Assembly: GCA_029204045.2 (NCBI GenBank)
Contig: CM055073.1
Coordinates: 27,748,294-27,812,293 of the forward strand
Origin: Tillandsia leiboldiana
Lineage: Eukaryota > Streptophyta > Magnoliopsida > Poales > Bromeliaceae
DNA length: 64,000 nucleotides
Reading direction: 5' to 3'
Shown: positions 46,950-59,465 of the stretch, one piece after another
Layout of the letters: each line of letters begins with the position of its first letter
Numbering within the stretch: position 1 is the first letter of the stretch
Notes under the pieces: generated by a model
Seen by the model: the letters and a program-made list of their open reading frames with translations, nothing else
Told to the model about the DNA's origin: nothing
Database searches by the model: none
Made by a program: the position numbers and the translations under genes

Positions 46950-47342
46950 CAGAATTTCAATGGGTCGGATTCGGGACGAATTTTTAAAAATTCGAACACG
47001 AAATCCGAATCCGAACTCAAATCCGACGAATTTTAAAAATTCATATCTAAATCCGAATCCGAACCCGAAAATTCAAATCCGAAATAATTATTTTTGTTTT
47101 TTTCTTTACAATATTTCAAAATATATTACATTAAATCTAAATTTTTAAATTATAAATCTAAATATACTAATATAAAATCAATTCGGGTCGGGTTCGGATC
47201 GGGTACAATCAAAATTCATATCCGAATTCAAATCCGTCGAATTTTTGTTTTTTATATCCGTATCCGAATCCATATCCATTTAACATTAAATAAATCTATT
47301 CCGTTCGGATTCGAGATAAAATTTTGGGTATTGACATCCCTA
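46950..47342. mobile_element. hAT-type MITE (393 bp), private to the right arm
   Basis: The right end is the complement of TAGGGATGTCAATACC; the left end is degraded (CAGAATTTCAATGGG). The left arm shows the empty site 'cccatgtacctacat' (44094-44108), matching the sequence that flanks this element (gtaggtac on the left, gtacatgtgcc on the right). It is a shortened member of the 2756-3219 family. Confidence 0.82.
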
Positions 47343-47448
47343 GTACATGTGCCTAATCATATTCATGCAATAGACAGGATTTAAATAAAAAAATTTACCT
47401 CAAAAATCGGAATACCACTACAAGAAAATTAGCACTTAATTTATATAT

Positions 47449-48081
<633 letters not shown>

Positions 48082-48852
48082 CGAGATTTAAAATCGTTTT
48101 AATATAATTTAGTATCATATTTGAAAGTGTAGATTAAATCATCATTAAATAAACAGTGGCCACATATATACCGATACTTATACCAAGTATCGGTAAAATA
48201 TATTCTGACACTTTAGAACGTCAGAATTTTTTAAAATATTAACTAAGTATCGAAAAATTAAAAATTAAAAATTTATTTATTAATAAATTAATTTGATATA
48301 ATAGATATATAATAGAGAATTCATATAATGATATTTTTTGCGTCGGTATTTACTATATTGTAGGAACGCATAATTTTCTCATGTCCTGGAATTTTTTTTT
48401 ATAGTGAATTAGTTTTTTTTTTTCTCAAAAAAATATTTCTTCCTTTATGCCTCGCGTTTTAAAGATTATTGCGAAATTTTATATATCTAGTTTACTTTTA
48501 TCTTTAATAATATTATTTTTATATTAAATTTTTTATTATCTAGAAGATACTTGTTGACCTATTTTCATATTCATAATCTTGCATTAGAATTTAAGCAAAA
48601 GATTTTTACCTCAGCTATTAGAATATCTACCAAATGGAGCACTGAATGACATAAATATCCATCAACTTATAATTAAAATTAATATTTAAATATATTAGAA
48701 ATAAATTAATTAAAATTTAAATATTAATTAGAATAGAAATTTAATTAGACTAAAATTTAAGTAGTATTTTTATATAAGTTATAAATATAACATAAACACT
48801 ATTATTTTCTGATATTGGTGGTGATATGGTTTTGCCACATCCATATTACATG

Positions 48853-49208
48853 TGTCAGCAACGAGCGGACAAATCCAACGGGATCAATTGGCGATCACGA
48901 CAAAGAAGTAAATCCAAAATGCACGACAAAAAAATAACACACAGATTTACGTGAAAAATTCTTTGCAGAGAAAAAATCACGGGCGAAAGAGGAGAGAATT
49001 TACTATGTAGAAAAGAGGGAATACAAAAGTTCTTCTTGATACAATCACTCGATCTCTCTAGGGCGAACAAAAGGAAAAAGTAGGGTTTTTTCGGCCCGAG
49101 CCGGAAGCCCACCACTGACATCCACAAAATTTTTAGTCTCACCGCGAAGCCATCGGCGAACCTGAATCATAATATCGAAGCGATTCTGATTTTGAGTCAC
49201 ATCTAACA
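48853..49208 (-). mobile_element. Copia-like solo LTR (356 bp), TSD ACATG
   Basis: On the minus strand it runs from TGTTAGATGTGACTC to GTTGCTGACA. ACATG at 48848-48852 and 49209-49213 is an exact 5-bp target duplication. The left arm of the inverted repeat has the uninterrupted site near 42772-42786. Its size and 'gtgtgttatttttttgtcgtg' type 3' part resemble plant Ty1/copia LTRs. An open frame across it is not a gene. Confidence 0.9.
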
Positions 49209-49649
49209 ACATGGCATGATGTTTCTAGCGCACTGGTGCACAAAGAAAATTTTATTGTGGAGTTATAGAATGTGGAGTTATAGAAGACGAGAGAATAAGA
49301 TAACGATAAGAAAAATTCATAAAAAGAATAATTTTTTTTTTAATTAATAAATCTTAATTTATCATATATTTTTAGTACACAGTGCACAAAGGAAATTTTA
49401 TTATAGAATTATAGCAGACGAGAGACTAGAGACCGGTGAGAGAAATTCAGAAATAGCATCATTTTTTCTTGATTTAGTGAATTTTATTTTATCTATGTAT
49501 TTTTTTTGTTTAGTTTTTTCTTTTTTGTAGTTGTATCAGTTTTTTAATGTGAATACGGATTTATGATAAAAATTTAATTTGATGTATCCGTTGTGAAATC
49601 CCAACAAACGGGATACTGAAGCAAATATCGGATCAATAGCTGTGATACT

Positions 49650-49895
49650 CCTGGAATTTGAATTTGTCCTATATATAAATAATATAATAAGACTAATTCT
49701 CTTAACCCGGCTATAGCATTTTGAGTAGTAGCAAGGCCCAAGAGGTTAAGAGAGTTAATCGTGTTAGAGCTAGAGTAGTTCTAGAATGGATGACCCTTTA
49801 AAAAATTGAGGCGTCACAATAGCACAATAGCAGTCGATATGACAGTGAAAATTTTGATTTCAGGACTAATATCAGATTCCCAACATATACTCTTA
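49650..49895 (+). repeat. Dispersed repeat next to the PIF element
   Basis: It resembles 38820-39100 and, inverted, 53090-53330. Shared anchors are 'ctcttaacccggctatagc', 'gctagagtagttctagaatgg' and 'ttgaggcgtcaca'. It is absent from the left arm of the inverted repeat, so it inserted after the duplication. Confidence 0.6.
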
Positions 49896-51213
49896 GGCCC
49901 CGTTTGGTAACGGGAATAAGGGGGATTATCCCCCTTATTCCCGTATCTGTTCCCAAACGGGGATAGGAATTGTTGGAATTCGAATTCCAACAATTCAGGA
50001 ATAGGGGGTATGGGGGTGGGAATTCGAATTCCCACCCCCAGCTGGAATTGGAGGAATGGGTAAAGGGGCACGGGGTTCGAGAGAAAAAAGCGAGCCTTTT
50101 TCTTTTGCTTTTCTCCTTCCCCATCGCTCGTCTTCATCCCCTTCGCCGATCTCTCTTCGATCTCCTTCGCTCGTCTTCATCCCCATCCCCGTCACTCGAC
50201 CGCCTCCTCCGCCGCCGCCACCTCCTCAGGTGGTCCCCGACCACCACCGACGACGACGACGACGACGACGCTCTCGCTGCAGCCTCCGCCGCGCCGTCTC
50301 GTGCGAGCGAGAAGAGCTCGTCGTCGACGGAGATGCTGATGCGAATGGCGGCGCCAACGTCGGCGGGAAAGACTGGCGCTCAGCCGCCGCGTCGCAGGCC
50401 GCCGCGGCCCCGGTCGTCGTTCGGCAGCTCCATCGGCGGCGGCGGCGGCTGGTGGAGCGTCGGCGACTGTCCCCCCACCCACTCCTCCCCCTTCTGCAGC
50501 CCTCTGGCGAGCTCCTCCGCCGCCGCCGACTGCGGCGACGGCGACGGCGATGGCAACGGCAACAGCGACAACTCCTTCGCAACACCGTTTTTTCTTTTTT
50601 TTTTTTTTTTTTTTTGGCCTCTTTCCTTAGCATGCACGCATGCATGCATGCATGCATGTTTTTTTTATTTTTTATTTCTTTAATTCTCAATGCTTAATAC
50701 AAGTATACAACAGTGTGGTTCTTGGATATAACATGCATGCTACGTACGTACATATTTACCAGGGGAAAAAAAAAATTGATGCTTAATATAGAAAAAAAAA
50801 ACTCATATATAATTTAATATAATTTTCTATAATTTGTAAGTAATTTTATTTATTTATTATATATTTTTAAATATTTTTTACAATTTTAAATAATATTTTA
50901 AATTTATTATTAGGTTGTTTAATATAATAAATTATTTTATTTATAAATTATATCATAAAGGGCAAAATAGTCAATATACAAATTTATCACTTATCAATTT
51001 TTCTTATTCCTCTATACTCAACCAAACACAATTTCCTCCTATTCATCTTATTCTCCTTATTCCTATATAATTTACCAAACACAATTTCCTTTAATCCCGG
51101 TATAACTCATAAAACCAACCAAACGCAAATTTATACCAATTCCAGCTAATACCAGAATCTATACCTATCCCCGGTATAACAAAATTTTTCAATTCCTGTT
51201 ACCCAACGCAGCC
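49896..51213. mobile_element. PIF/Harbinger-type element (1318 bp), TSD TTA, with GC-rich insert
   Basis: The ends are GGCCCCGTTTGGTAACGGG and the complement of GGCTGCGTTGGGTAACAGG. TTA at 49893-49895 and 51214-51216 is the 3-bp target duplication usual for this superfamily. Two internal palindromes lie near the left end (49968-49993 and 50011-50038). No transposase is seen. Between about 50040 and 50600 lies GC-rich DNA unlike the rest of the element. Confidence 0.85.
50056..50600 (+). other. GC-rich, gene-like segment inside the PIF element
   Basis: It starts with a pyrimidine-rich stretch ('cgctcgtcttcatcccc' occurs twice) like a plant 5' leader, and continues into GC-rich DNA. One plus frame reads MAAPTSAGKTGAQPPRRRPP, then a Ser/Gly-rich part and SVGDCPPTHSSPF. 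It ends in poly-T at about 50590 and a (CATG)n run at 50632-50659. Several frames on both strands are open because of the composition, so coding is unproven. I do not recognise the protein. A captured first exon is the leading idea, low-complexity expansion the alternative. Confidence 0.4.
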
Positions 51214-51422
51214 TTATTCTCACAACAAACAAAACTTGAATAAAAAACCACTTCAATCTTAAATGTATAAAATATAAGATATAAATCAAAATATTTTCTA
51301 ACAAAATTTAACCTACGAGACAAAAATATCTATCAATAGTGCTACATCTTTCAAACTAGGTACTCTCAGTCAAATATACATAATGACGAGTCAAATCAAC
51401 ATAAAATTATCTAATTTTTTAA

Positions 51423-51594
51423 GAGCAATGCTACATGTACACCCCGAAGGGGTGTATATCATATATCTCCACCATTTTAATGGTAGCGATATTTTTTACG
51501 GGTCACATCAAGTGACCCATCATCACACCCCCACCCTTAGATGGGTGGGGATGTGAGATGTACACCCTTTACGAGTGTACACATAGCATTTTCC
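51423..51594. mobile_element. Mutator-type MITE (172 bp) with 9-bp TSD
   Basis: The ends are GAGCAATGCTACATGTACAC and the complement of GGAAAATGCTATGTGTACAC. The flanks ATTTTTTAA (51414-51422) and ATTTTCTAA (51595-51603) match at 8 of 9 positions. It is absent from the left arm of the inverted repeat. Confidence 0.9.
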
Positions 51595-51663
51595 ATTTTC
51601 TAATTATCTGGTGTGATCACGTACGAACAATTGTGGGATTGATAGATGTACATCCTATGTATG

Positions 51664-51921
51664 CACTACAATAAAATTAGATTATAGAGACCCATATTTA
51701 TGACACTTTTGTATAAGTGTCTTATTTATATTCAATCTATATTCAAAATTAAATTATAGGGACACATTTTTGGGACACATTACAAAAATGTGTCGCTATA
51801 CACCCTAGCGACGGCACATATAGCAACACTTACAATAAGTGTCGGTATTTTTATCAGCGACACTTTTTTTAAATTTTAGAAACACTTAAAAATATCACTA
51901 TAGCCTAGTTTTGTTGTAGTG
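51664..51921. mobile_element. CACTA-type MITE (258 bp), TSD ATG
   Basis: It starts CACTACAATAAAATTAGA and ends with the complement of CACTACAACAAAACTAGG. ATG at 51661-51663 and 51922-51924 is the target duplication. It is the least decayed member of the family in this window and is absent from the left arm. Confidence 0.9.
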
Positions 51922-52040
51922 ATGATGTATAAGAAATATTTTTTTCATATTTTATGCTGGTACACTTGGTAAACCACATCCATTCCAAATCATATAATGA
52001 TCATCATCTATAAACACCTGTTATTCGTGTGTGACTCTAT

Positions 52041-52449
52041 GGCCCCGTTTGTTTCGAGAACGGGAACGGGAATAGCGGGTTTATCCCCCTTATTCTGCCA
52101 AACGCACCTGAAATCATCTGGTATTGCTTAACCCAGAATAGCGAGAATAGCGGGATTAACAAAACCCACCTTAATATTTTACTCTACTTTTTACTTTTTT
52201 TTTTACCATTCTACCCTTTTTCCTTTACTTTTACTTTTACTTTACTTTTCCTTTTACTTTTTTTTTTACCATTCTCTCTCCTCTCTCCTTATTAACTCTT
52301 GGGGGCAAAAAGGTAATTTACCCTTCTTATCCTCTTTATCCCTCCTATTCCCACATTCTCATTCCCAAACGAGATTAAGCTCCAATTCCCAACTTTATAC
52401 CTATCCCCGGTTTAGCGGGAATTGCCTTAACCCCGAACCAAACGCAGCC
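52041..52449. mobile_element. PIF/Harbinger-like MITE (409 bp), TSD TAT
   Basis: The ends are GGCCCCGTTTGTTTCGAG and the complement of GGCTGCGTTTGGTTCGGGG. The flanks TAT (52038-52040) and TAT (52450-52452) match, although TTA or TAA is more usual. The termini are related to 49896-51213. It lies just outside the large inverted repeat. Confidence 0.8.
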
Positions 52450-52452
52450 TAT

Positions 52453-52880
52453 GTGTCCACTTTTATTTATTTTTTTTATTTTAGAGGTGTAGGATCTACC
52501 TGCTATATATTTTTTTATTTTTATTCACAGAAAAATATTCGTCTCTTCATAATTCTTTCCCTCATCTTTTCTACTTCCAACCAATCGTCCTCTTTCTCAT
52601 CTCATTCTGTCGTCTCCTCGTAATCCTCTTTCTTATTGTTTCTGCTTTCGATTCATCGTTTTTCGCACCCTTCCATTCTGATAGGAGCCTCTACCTCCAC
52701 ACTCTCACCTCCCCCGCCTCCGCTTCCGCTTCCGTGACACCACCACCTCCGCACCTTACTGATATGTTCTAAAACCTAAAAGAGAATTTCTGAAGAGAGA
52801 ATTTCAGAAAATAAAGGTAACAAAAGATAAACATTAGGTAGTATAATAAAAAATTTTATGAATTCAGTACCAATTTCAAA
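52453..52880. other. Non-coding DNA
   Basis: AT-rich, then CT-rich sequence with 'cacctcccccgcctccgcttccgc' near 52706. No stable frame or bounded repeat is seen. Confidence 0.5.
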
Positions 52881-52965
52881 GAGCTATGCTATGTATACAC
52901 CCAGAATGGGTGTATATCATACACCCCACCCCATCCAAGGGGTGGGGACTTATCCACCATCAAAA
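52881..52965. mobile_element. Truncated 172-bp MITE (left half)
   Basis: GAGCTATGCTATGTATACAC and the following 'gggtgtatatcatacacccc' match the left end of the Mutator-type family, but the sequence departs before the central palindrome. Confidence 0.65.
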
Positions 52966-53089
52966 CACCCTATAGTTCAGTTAGAATTATGTATGTTTTT
53001 ATTTATATGTAAATAGATAATTCTGTAGACGTATAGTTGCTTTATTTTATTTAATTCTTTAATTTTATATATTATTCTGGCAGAAAAAA

Positions 53090-53330
53090 TAGGTGCTCTC
53101 CTTATTTCTATCACTTGGTATGTCAACTATGTGGTATATCCAAACTGCGAGCTCTAGAAATATGGCAATTGTTGGCCTTAATTCATTTGTGACGTCTCAA
53201 CTTTCAGGAGGCCATATCCATCCTAGAATTCCTCTAACTCTAGCACGCTTAACCCTCTTAAGTTCTTGGGCCTAGTCACATCCCAAAATGCTATAGCCGG
53301 ATTAAGAGATTTAACCATATTATATGTTAT
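53090..53330 (-). repeat. Dispersed repeat, minus-strand copy
   Basis: The reverse complement follows 49650-49895: 'cctagaattcctctaactc' and 'aaaatgctatagccggatta' are the complements of the anchors there. A third copy is at 38820-39100. Confidence 0.6.
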
Positions 53331-53353
53331 ATATATTTTTATTTTAAACTCTA

Positions 53354-54236
53354 GGACCATGTTTGGTTGGGAGATATAGAGGGGATAACTCCTTTATCCC
53401 CCTTTATTCTCCAAACACAAAAAAAGGGGAGGGGGGGGGGGGGGGGGGGGAGGGGGATAACAATTCTCCTCATTGGTGGGAACAAGATTCTTTCCATCCG
53501 GAAAGAACCTTGTTTCCATTTTTTTTTTTTTTTTCTAAATTTAAATTAAAATTTATAAAATTTTAAATTTAAATATTTTTATTTTATAAATTTTAAAATG
53601 TTTAACTTTAATTTTTATAAATCTAAAAATTGTAAAAAATTTAAAATTTTAAAATTTATACAAATTTTGTATATATAAATTTTTAAATATTTTATAGAAA
53701 TTTTTTAATTTATACAAATTTAAAAATTAAAATTTTTGCATCATCTTTTATACATTTTTCGAAATAATTAAAATTTTAAATTTTAAATTTATAGAAATTT
53801 TAAATTTTGTAACTTTTTAAATTTGTAACTTTAATTTTTAATAAATTTATAAATTTATAAATTTAATAAATTTTAAAATTTTAAAATTTATACAAATTCT
53901 AAAAATTTTAACTTTAATTTTTAAAAAATTAAATGGTATTATTTACTAAAATATAAACTTTAATTTATACAAATATTAATTATTATTTAATTAATATTTT
54001 ATATTAATTAATTAGATAAAATGTTATTATTTTAAAATTTTAATTACTATTATTTTTTTACTATTCTCGTTTTTTTTTAAGAAATGAACCAAACATAATT
54101 TTAGCTATTGCTAAGAATAACAGCTTTACAAACCAAATACTAATTTTCTTTTATTCCTGACTATCCTAGAATAGCAAGTTATCCCAGGGATAAAAAAATT
54201 TATTCCCAAGTTCATAATTTCTGAACCAAACGGTAA
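53354..54236. mobile_element. PIF-like MITE (883 bp), TSD CTA
   Basis: The ends are GGACCATGTTTGGTTGGG and the complement of TTACCGTTTGGTTCAG, both variants of the GTTTGGTT core. CTA at 53351-53353 and 54237-54239 matches. It contains a poly-G run (53431-53450) and a long AT-rich interior of 'aaattttaaa' type repeats. No coding sequence is seen. Confidence 0.7.
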
Positions 54237-54320
54237 CTAGGGGTGTCACATTCCTCTCCTCTTTAAGCCTTGATGTCCTCATCAGCCTCAGGCACAATCA
54301 CAAGCACTAGGCGATGTGAC

Positions 54321-54796
54321 TGTGATGCCCCAAAAATCCCACATCGGATGAAAATGTGGTTGTGGTTGGGTATATAAGAGATATGAACAATAATAATAAT
54401 AACTAGATTTAAACATTTTGGGCCGGTTGTTTGGGCACAACGAATTATTATTGCTAGTGTGTCAGGTTGTTACATTTGGTATCAGAGCCAATCACTAGCC
54501 GGAAGTTGTGACGAGTCTCTGCGGAGCCAGGGTTTGAAAGACAAGGTGACGGGTTAGCAAGACAAGTCTCACATCGCCTGGTGATCTTGGGTTGTGTGTG
54601 TGTTTGGGCAGACGAGAACATCAGGCCTAAAAGGGGGGCGTCTGTGACACCCTAATAATTCCACATCGGATGGAAATGTAATTGTAATTAAGTATATAAA
54701 AGACATGAATACTAATAATAATAATAAGGCTTAAGCATTTTGGGCTAGTTGTTTGGACCTAACGAGTTTTTATTACTGGTGGGCCGGATCATTACA
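54321..54796 (+). mobile_element. TRIM, complete structure (476 bp)
   Basis: Two 154-bp LTRs (54321-54474 and 54643-54796) begin TGTGATGCCCC / TGTGACACCCT and end GTTGTTACA / GATCATTACA. The first carries TATATAAG near 54371. The initiator-Met primer site TGGTATCAGAGC is at 54477-54488, and a purine tract AAAAGGGGGGCG at 54629-54640. The interior of 168 bp has no coding capacity. Flanking 5-mers (gtgac and tttta) do not match. The LTRs contain no 5S rRNA-like sequence, so it is not a Cassandra element. Confidence 0.85.
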
Positions 54797-54805
54797 TTTT
54801 AAATC

Positions 54806-57711
54806 TATCACGTCCCGAAATTTTAAAAACTTCATAATTTTTTATATATATATAAATCAGAATTGAAAACAAGAATTCCCAGAGTATGAACAGATCCACC
54901 ACGTGAATAAAAAATTTTCTATTTCTACGGATAGAGTCTCCCCTATACATGCACAGCTAGGCAAGTACATAAGCACAATAAGAATTACTAACTATCTATA
55001 TCAACAATTTAAACAATAATCAGAACATGATAGCAACATCTAACTATAATCCAAAATCCACAACTGATAATATTCATGCTCACTAATATAATCCAATATC
55101 CACAAGGTAACCAACCAACATGATAACTCAAAATAAAGTAACTAAGTCATGATTATAGTAATAGAAACTGAAGATGAAATAGTGCAGGCCGACTATCTAG
55201 CTAGCAAATCGGGACAACTTTAACAAAGGATTTTCACATCAACGTCTCGACACCTCACCACCCAACAGATCTGAAAAATGGGTCACCAAATGGTATGAGA
55301 AACAACGAAATGTATCATAATAGATACAACGAGCCGGAGAACAGGAAGTCGTACCTACTGGTATACAATAATCGACGGATAATATAAAAGTAGTAGGCAT
55401 ATATGAAAGCAGGTAAATGGCATGTATATCAATCACAGTGTTGTATAAAAGTGTACAGATAATCATAGTGCTAAAGCATAATAATGTTGTGAAGCATACT
55501 GATATGAGTATGACAGCAATGCATAAAGGAGCAGTAATAATATGAACTATGCATCAATGCTGGAACCAGAGTACCCAATCAAGCCAATATTGGTTACAAG
55601 GACCTCAGGCTAATGCCACTATCTGGCACCTATCGGACTGACATAAAACCCTACACCCACTCGTCGCTATTTGGGGCTCACGGGTCAAAAAGACCACTCT
55701 ACTGGTAAAGAACACCACCATGGGTAGCTAGTTCATTGGTGTACGTGAATGAACAGCTGGTATTGTGGCGATCATAATGCTGATGCTCAAATCACGGGCT
55801 AAAGATCGAAAAAACGGTAATAAGCCGAAAACTCCCAAACGAGATACTAATAACAGTGTCAACAAATCATGCAATATATCAAAAATCAATAACAGTAAAT
55901 AAGCAAGTAAGGATTAGGGCTAGCAAGATCACTAAGAGTCCGACCGAATATAGAACCCAGTGAGGTGATACTATGCTGATGCCCAGATCGGAGTACCCCC
56001 ACCTTAGTGCAGGCGATCCTGGAACCTACTACTCAGCTCTCGTGTGGGCTCCTGACTGCTTGGGCCTAAACCAAAATCATGGATTAGTCACAAACTCTCA
56101 CAAATCCGACCCACCGACTCACACTGTGTAAAATAACTAATATGCGGACTTAAGCTTAAGTCCCAGAATTCGTCGGAATTTTCGGTAATCCGTTGATTGA
56201 CTATTAATGGTCTGAACAGTGTATATAAGCTACCGAATTGAATGAAACTTTAGTTGCTGCCTCGAAATGCATTGTTTAAAGTGCCCAGACAACAACAATT
56301 AACTTCGTGTCATCGTGAATCCAAACTATTCCATAATTAACATAAACACACCTAGAATCATCGATTTTGGCTCTTGAAGTCCACAACGCAAAACAAAAGT
56401 CACTGAATTGACCAGGACAGTATCGAAAACAACCAAGGACACTTTGGCAATCATAAGTGATCCACTAAATTGCTCGAATTGCGAGTTTTGCACCAAAACG
56501 ACGAGAAACTAGAGACTTCGTTGATTTACGACTTGTAAAGCGACTTTAACTTAACGAAAGACACCAGACCTCGAATGAAAAGTCCAGAGGTCATGAGCAT
56601 GCTGCCCGAGGCAGCCCAACTGGCTACAATTGCAACTAAACCCTTACAACTCCATAAAATTGCATAATAATAGCATATATATAGTTCTTTTGGCATGTTA
56701 CCTTAATTCTAAGTCTTTCAGATTGAACCGAAGGTGTCAACATATGGGCCTCGACTCACTGAAACCCATGCTCACTGTCCGAGGGTTGCTCGGAGTCTGA
56801 GAAGGGCTTGGGGTCAACCTAGATTAGCAACAAGAGTCCAACTCTCAAGATTACAACTTGCAGCATATTACTATGGAAACAAATGTGAGCATCATGCTCA
56901 GAAGCTCAAGGAGGGTTGAGGGCTCACCTTGCCGTGGTCGGAGAGTCGCCGAAAAGCTTGCTGGAGCAACCTCGGCCAAGGAGCAAATAACTAGGGCTCG
57001 AGTTGGCTGAAGTTGCAAGAACTCGGGCTCAGGATGGGAAGGAAGGCCAGCAACAATAGCAGGAGATCCAAGGAAGTGGCCGGGACACCACCAAGTCTGG
57101 CGCCGGCAACCAGGGCGGTGGATGGCCGGAGAAGGCGCCTTCGGCCATACCTTAGGCAATGATGGAGAGAGGGATCTCCAGCGGCTTAGAACTCCATGCA
57201 GAGGCACATGGGGGACTATCTCGATGATGGGAAGCTAGCTAGGAGGTTTGCTGGCGGCGGGGAGCGACGACGTTGACGAGCGGAGCAGCACGGCCAAGAC
57301 CAAGATGAAGGAAACTAGGATTTCCTTTTCTTAACGATCGGTTGATTGAGGAGGCCTCAAACTCGGTGGGGAGGTTGCTCAGGCCCAGCAGAAGGTCCCC
57401 AACATATTAGATCTCCTATCGAGGCATCGGAGGCGACGCTAGAGGAGATATGGCCCAATCTACAGTTCCGCCCAACTTTATGCTCTTACCGGCAACCCGC
57501 GGGTTCTCCGACGTCTGGGCCCTATCCTGAAGAAGATAAGGTTGGGCTTTCCGGCATCGTGTAGCGGTGCCTGGTAGTAATGCTGCACAGGGGTGACCCT
57601 CTGAGGGTGAGGAAGACCGTAAGAAGCTCTAGATGCAAACCTACCAAGGTTGGTGCCTTCACTTCACTCCAAACCCGAGATCCAAGAAGAGAGAGTGGGG
57701 ATCTTTCTTTC
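54806..57711 (-). mobile_element. Gypsy LTR fragment, minus strand, cut by a later insertion
   Basis: On the minus strand it ends GGGACGTGATA (54806-54816), a decayed GGGGCGTGACA terminus. It shares the 'ccctatacatgcacagctagg' region with the solo LTR at 5527-9330, and later the 'cgagatccaagaa' region (57676), which corresponds to 8419 there. It stops at 57711 where a plus-strand LTR begins; the missing 0.9 kb of its 5' part presumably lies beyond the nested elements. Small frames inside are not genes. Confidence 0.75.
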
Positions 57712-59465
57712 TGTAATACTCAAAAATTTCAAACCGTGTAAATTGAAATTTGAATTTGAATTCTGGAAATTTAAGTAATTCAAAAATTCAAAGTTTAGAG
57801 GTATTCCAGAGAAAGCTGCTAACCTAGCCTAACTGTATCCGATCTCGACGAAATAAATACACTACTTGAACGAACTCGTCGAGCTGAATGAGATGGCGCA
57901 ATCCGATTTTCAGTTTGACGAGCCCAGGTCATCAAAAAGCATGAAAAATAGTGAATTCCACTAAATAGATGGCTTAATTGACCTAACGAAGCCCAAACGC
58001 GACGAACCAAAGTCGGTACTTGATAGGTTTCATCGAGCCGAACGTCGTGGTGTCGACCGTTTTTATGTTTGACGACTCTGAAGCCTCACAAAACACAAAA
58101 ATAGTGAAATTTAGTGTATTGTTACTAGAACCCTGGTATTTTATGTGTGGAATGTGATGAGACTTCACATGGAAGGGCTTTCTAGCATATTATAGCTATA
58201 GTAAGGGACCCAGGTTGAAATTCCTATTGTAAAGGGACTTCCTAGCATTTTATTCATGATATTATATAAACACTCTTGGAAAAACCCTAGAACTAACCTA
58301 GCCGCACACCTTCTTAGCGTCCAAGCAATTCCCACGACCCCTCCACTCCTCTGCCTCCTTCCTAGAGCATTACACCGCCGGTCGCCGCCTCCCCTCGTCG
58401 GAAAAGCTAAAAGTTCCTTAGAACTTGCTTGGTCTCGGGTTGGGAACAAAAAGACATTACCAAACTACATCAACTTGCTCCCCAAACACCTTGCGGTTGT
58501 CAGCACCTTCAGGAAACCCCGCCTAAGGAGCCTCATCGCTTGTAGCCGCCGCACATCGCCGGAGGAGAAGAGTCTCATTCTTTCTCTTATTTTCGGACAA
58601 AGGTAGGTCTAGGTCCTTTCTCTTATGATTTTCTTGCACCAAGACACCACTCACTACCTTCCTCACCCCCTGGGCATCATTCTGGTGTAGCCGCGTTGGT
58701 TGAGACCCTCTGGGTATCCGACGGCAGCATAGGAGCCGCCAGAAACCTAGTTTGGCCAGATCTTCGCACGCTCCTCATTCGAACGTTCAAATCCAAATCA
58801 AAGGCTTCGGAAGTCTTCTATTGGATCTAAGGATCTCCTCCACAAAGATTGGGAATTCCTCGTGCAGCCGATCGACGGGAAAAGGGAACCTTAGTCCTGG
58901 GTTTTTATCTCAGCCGAGGTTGGTCCGCCATCGCTCCTCGACTCCGACCAACCACTCGGGCTAGCTTCCTCTCATCAAAACAGTCCCATTAGTACCCTTG
59001 CATGGACTTGAGATCCCCTGTCTAGCTCTCCCACAGATCTTGCTCTCGGGTTGACAGCAAGAAGGTAACTCCGGCCAACTGCCGCCATCCGACGCTAGCG
59101 CCGAAGCTCGAGGCACGCCTGACACTTCCCTTAACCTCCACTAGCTGCTGCTTGCCTTTGGTCCCTACCAGAACCCGAGCTCTATGTAGTTGGGAGAAGC
59201 CGAGCTTTTGGTGGTTTTGGTTGAACCCACCTTGCTCCATCTGCTTTTTCGGCAGCCCCGCAACTTTTCGAAGGTGAGCCTCCAAACCTCCTCGACCTTT
59301 TGAGCGTGATGCTCATCTTAGTTTTGCAAATGACTGAGTTGTTAGGTCATAATAGCAACATAACCCCTAATGGCATACTTTAAGATGATCCCTAGCTCTT
59401 CTCAGACTCTGTGTCACATCCAAACAGTGAGCATGAGTTTTAGTATGTCGAGACCCATCTACTGG
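57712..59465 (+). mobile_element. 5' part of a plus-strand gypsy LTR, cut by copy C
   Basis: It starts TGTAATACTCAAAAATTTC, resembling the element B LTR start, and follows that LTR: 'gatggcgcaatccgattttcag' corresponds to 26459-26480, then a TATA box (TATATAAA, 58263-58270) and 'aaaaaccctagaac'. It stops at 59465, where copy C is inserted. About 1.75 kb is present; the rest would lie beyond the window. Confidence 0.75.

Noticed and set aside
54321..54796. Cassandra-type TRIM carrying 5S rRNA
   Set aside because: The LTRs lack recognisable 5S rRNA internal-promoter sequence; only the general TRIM structure fits.
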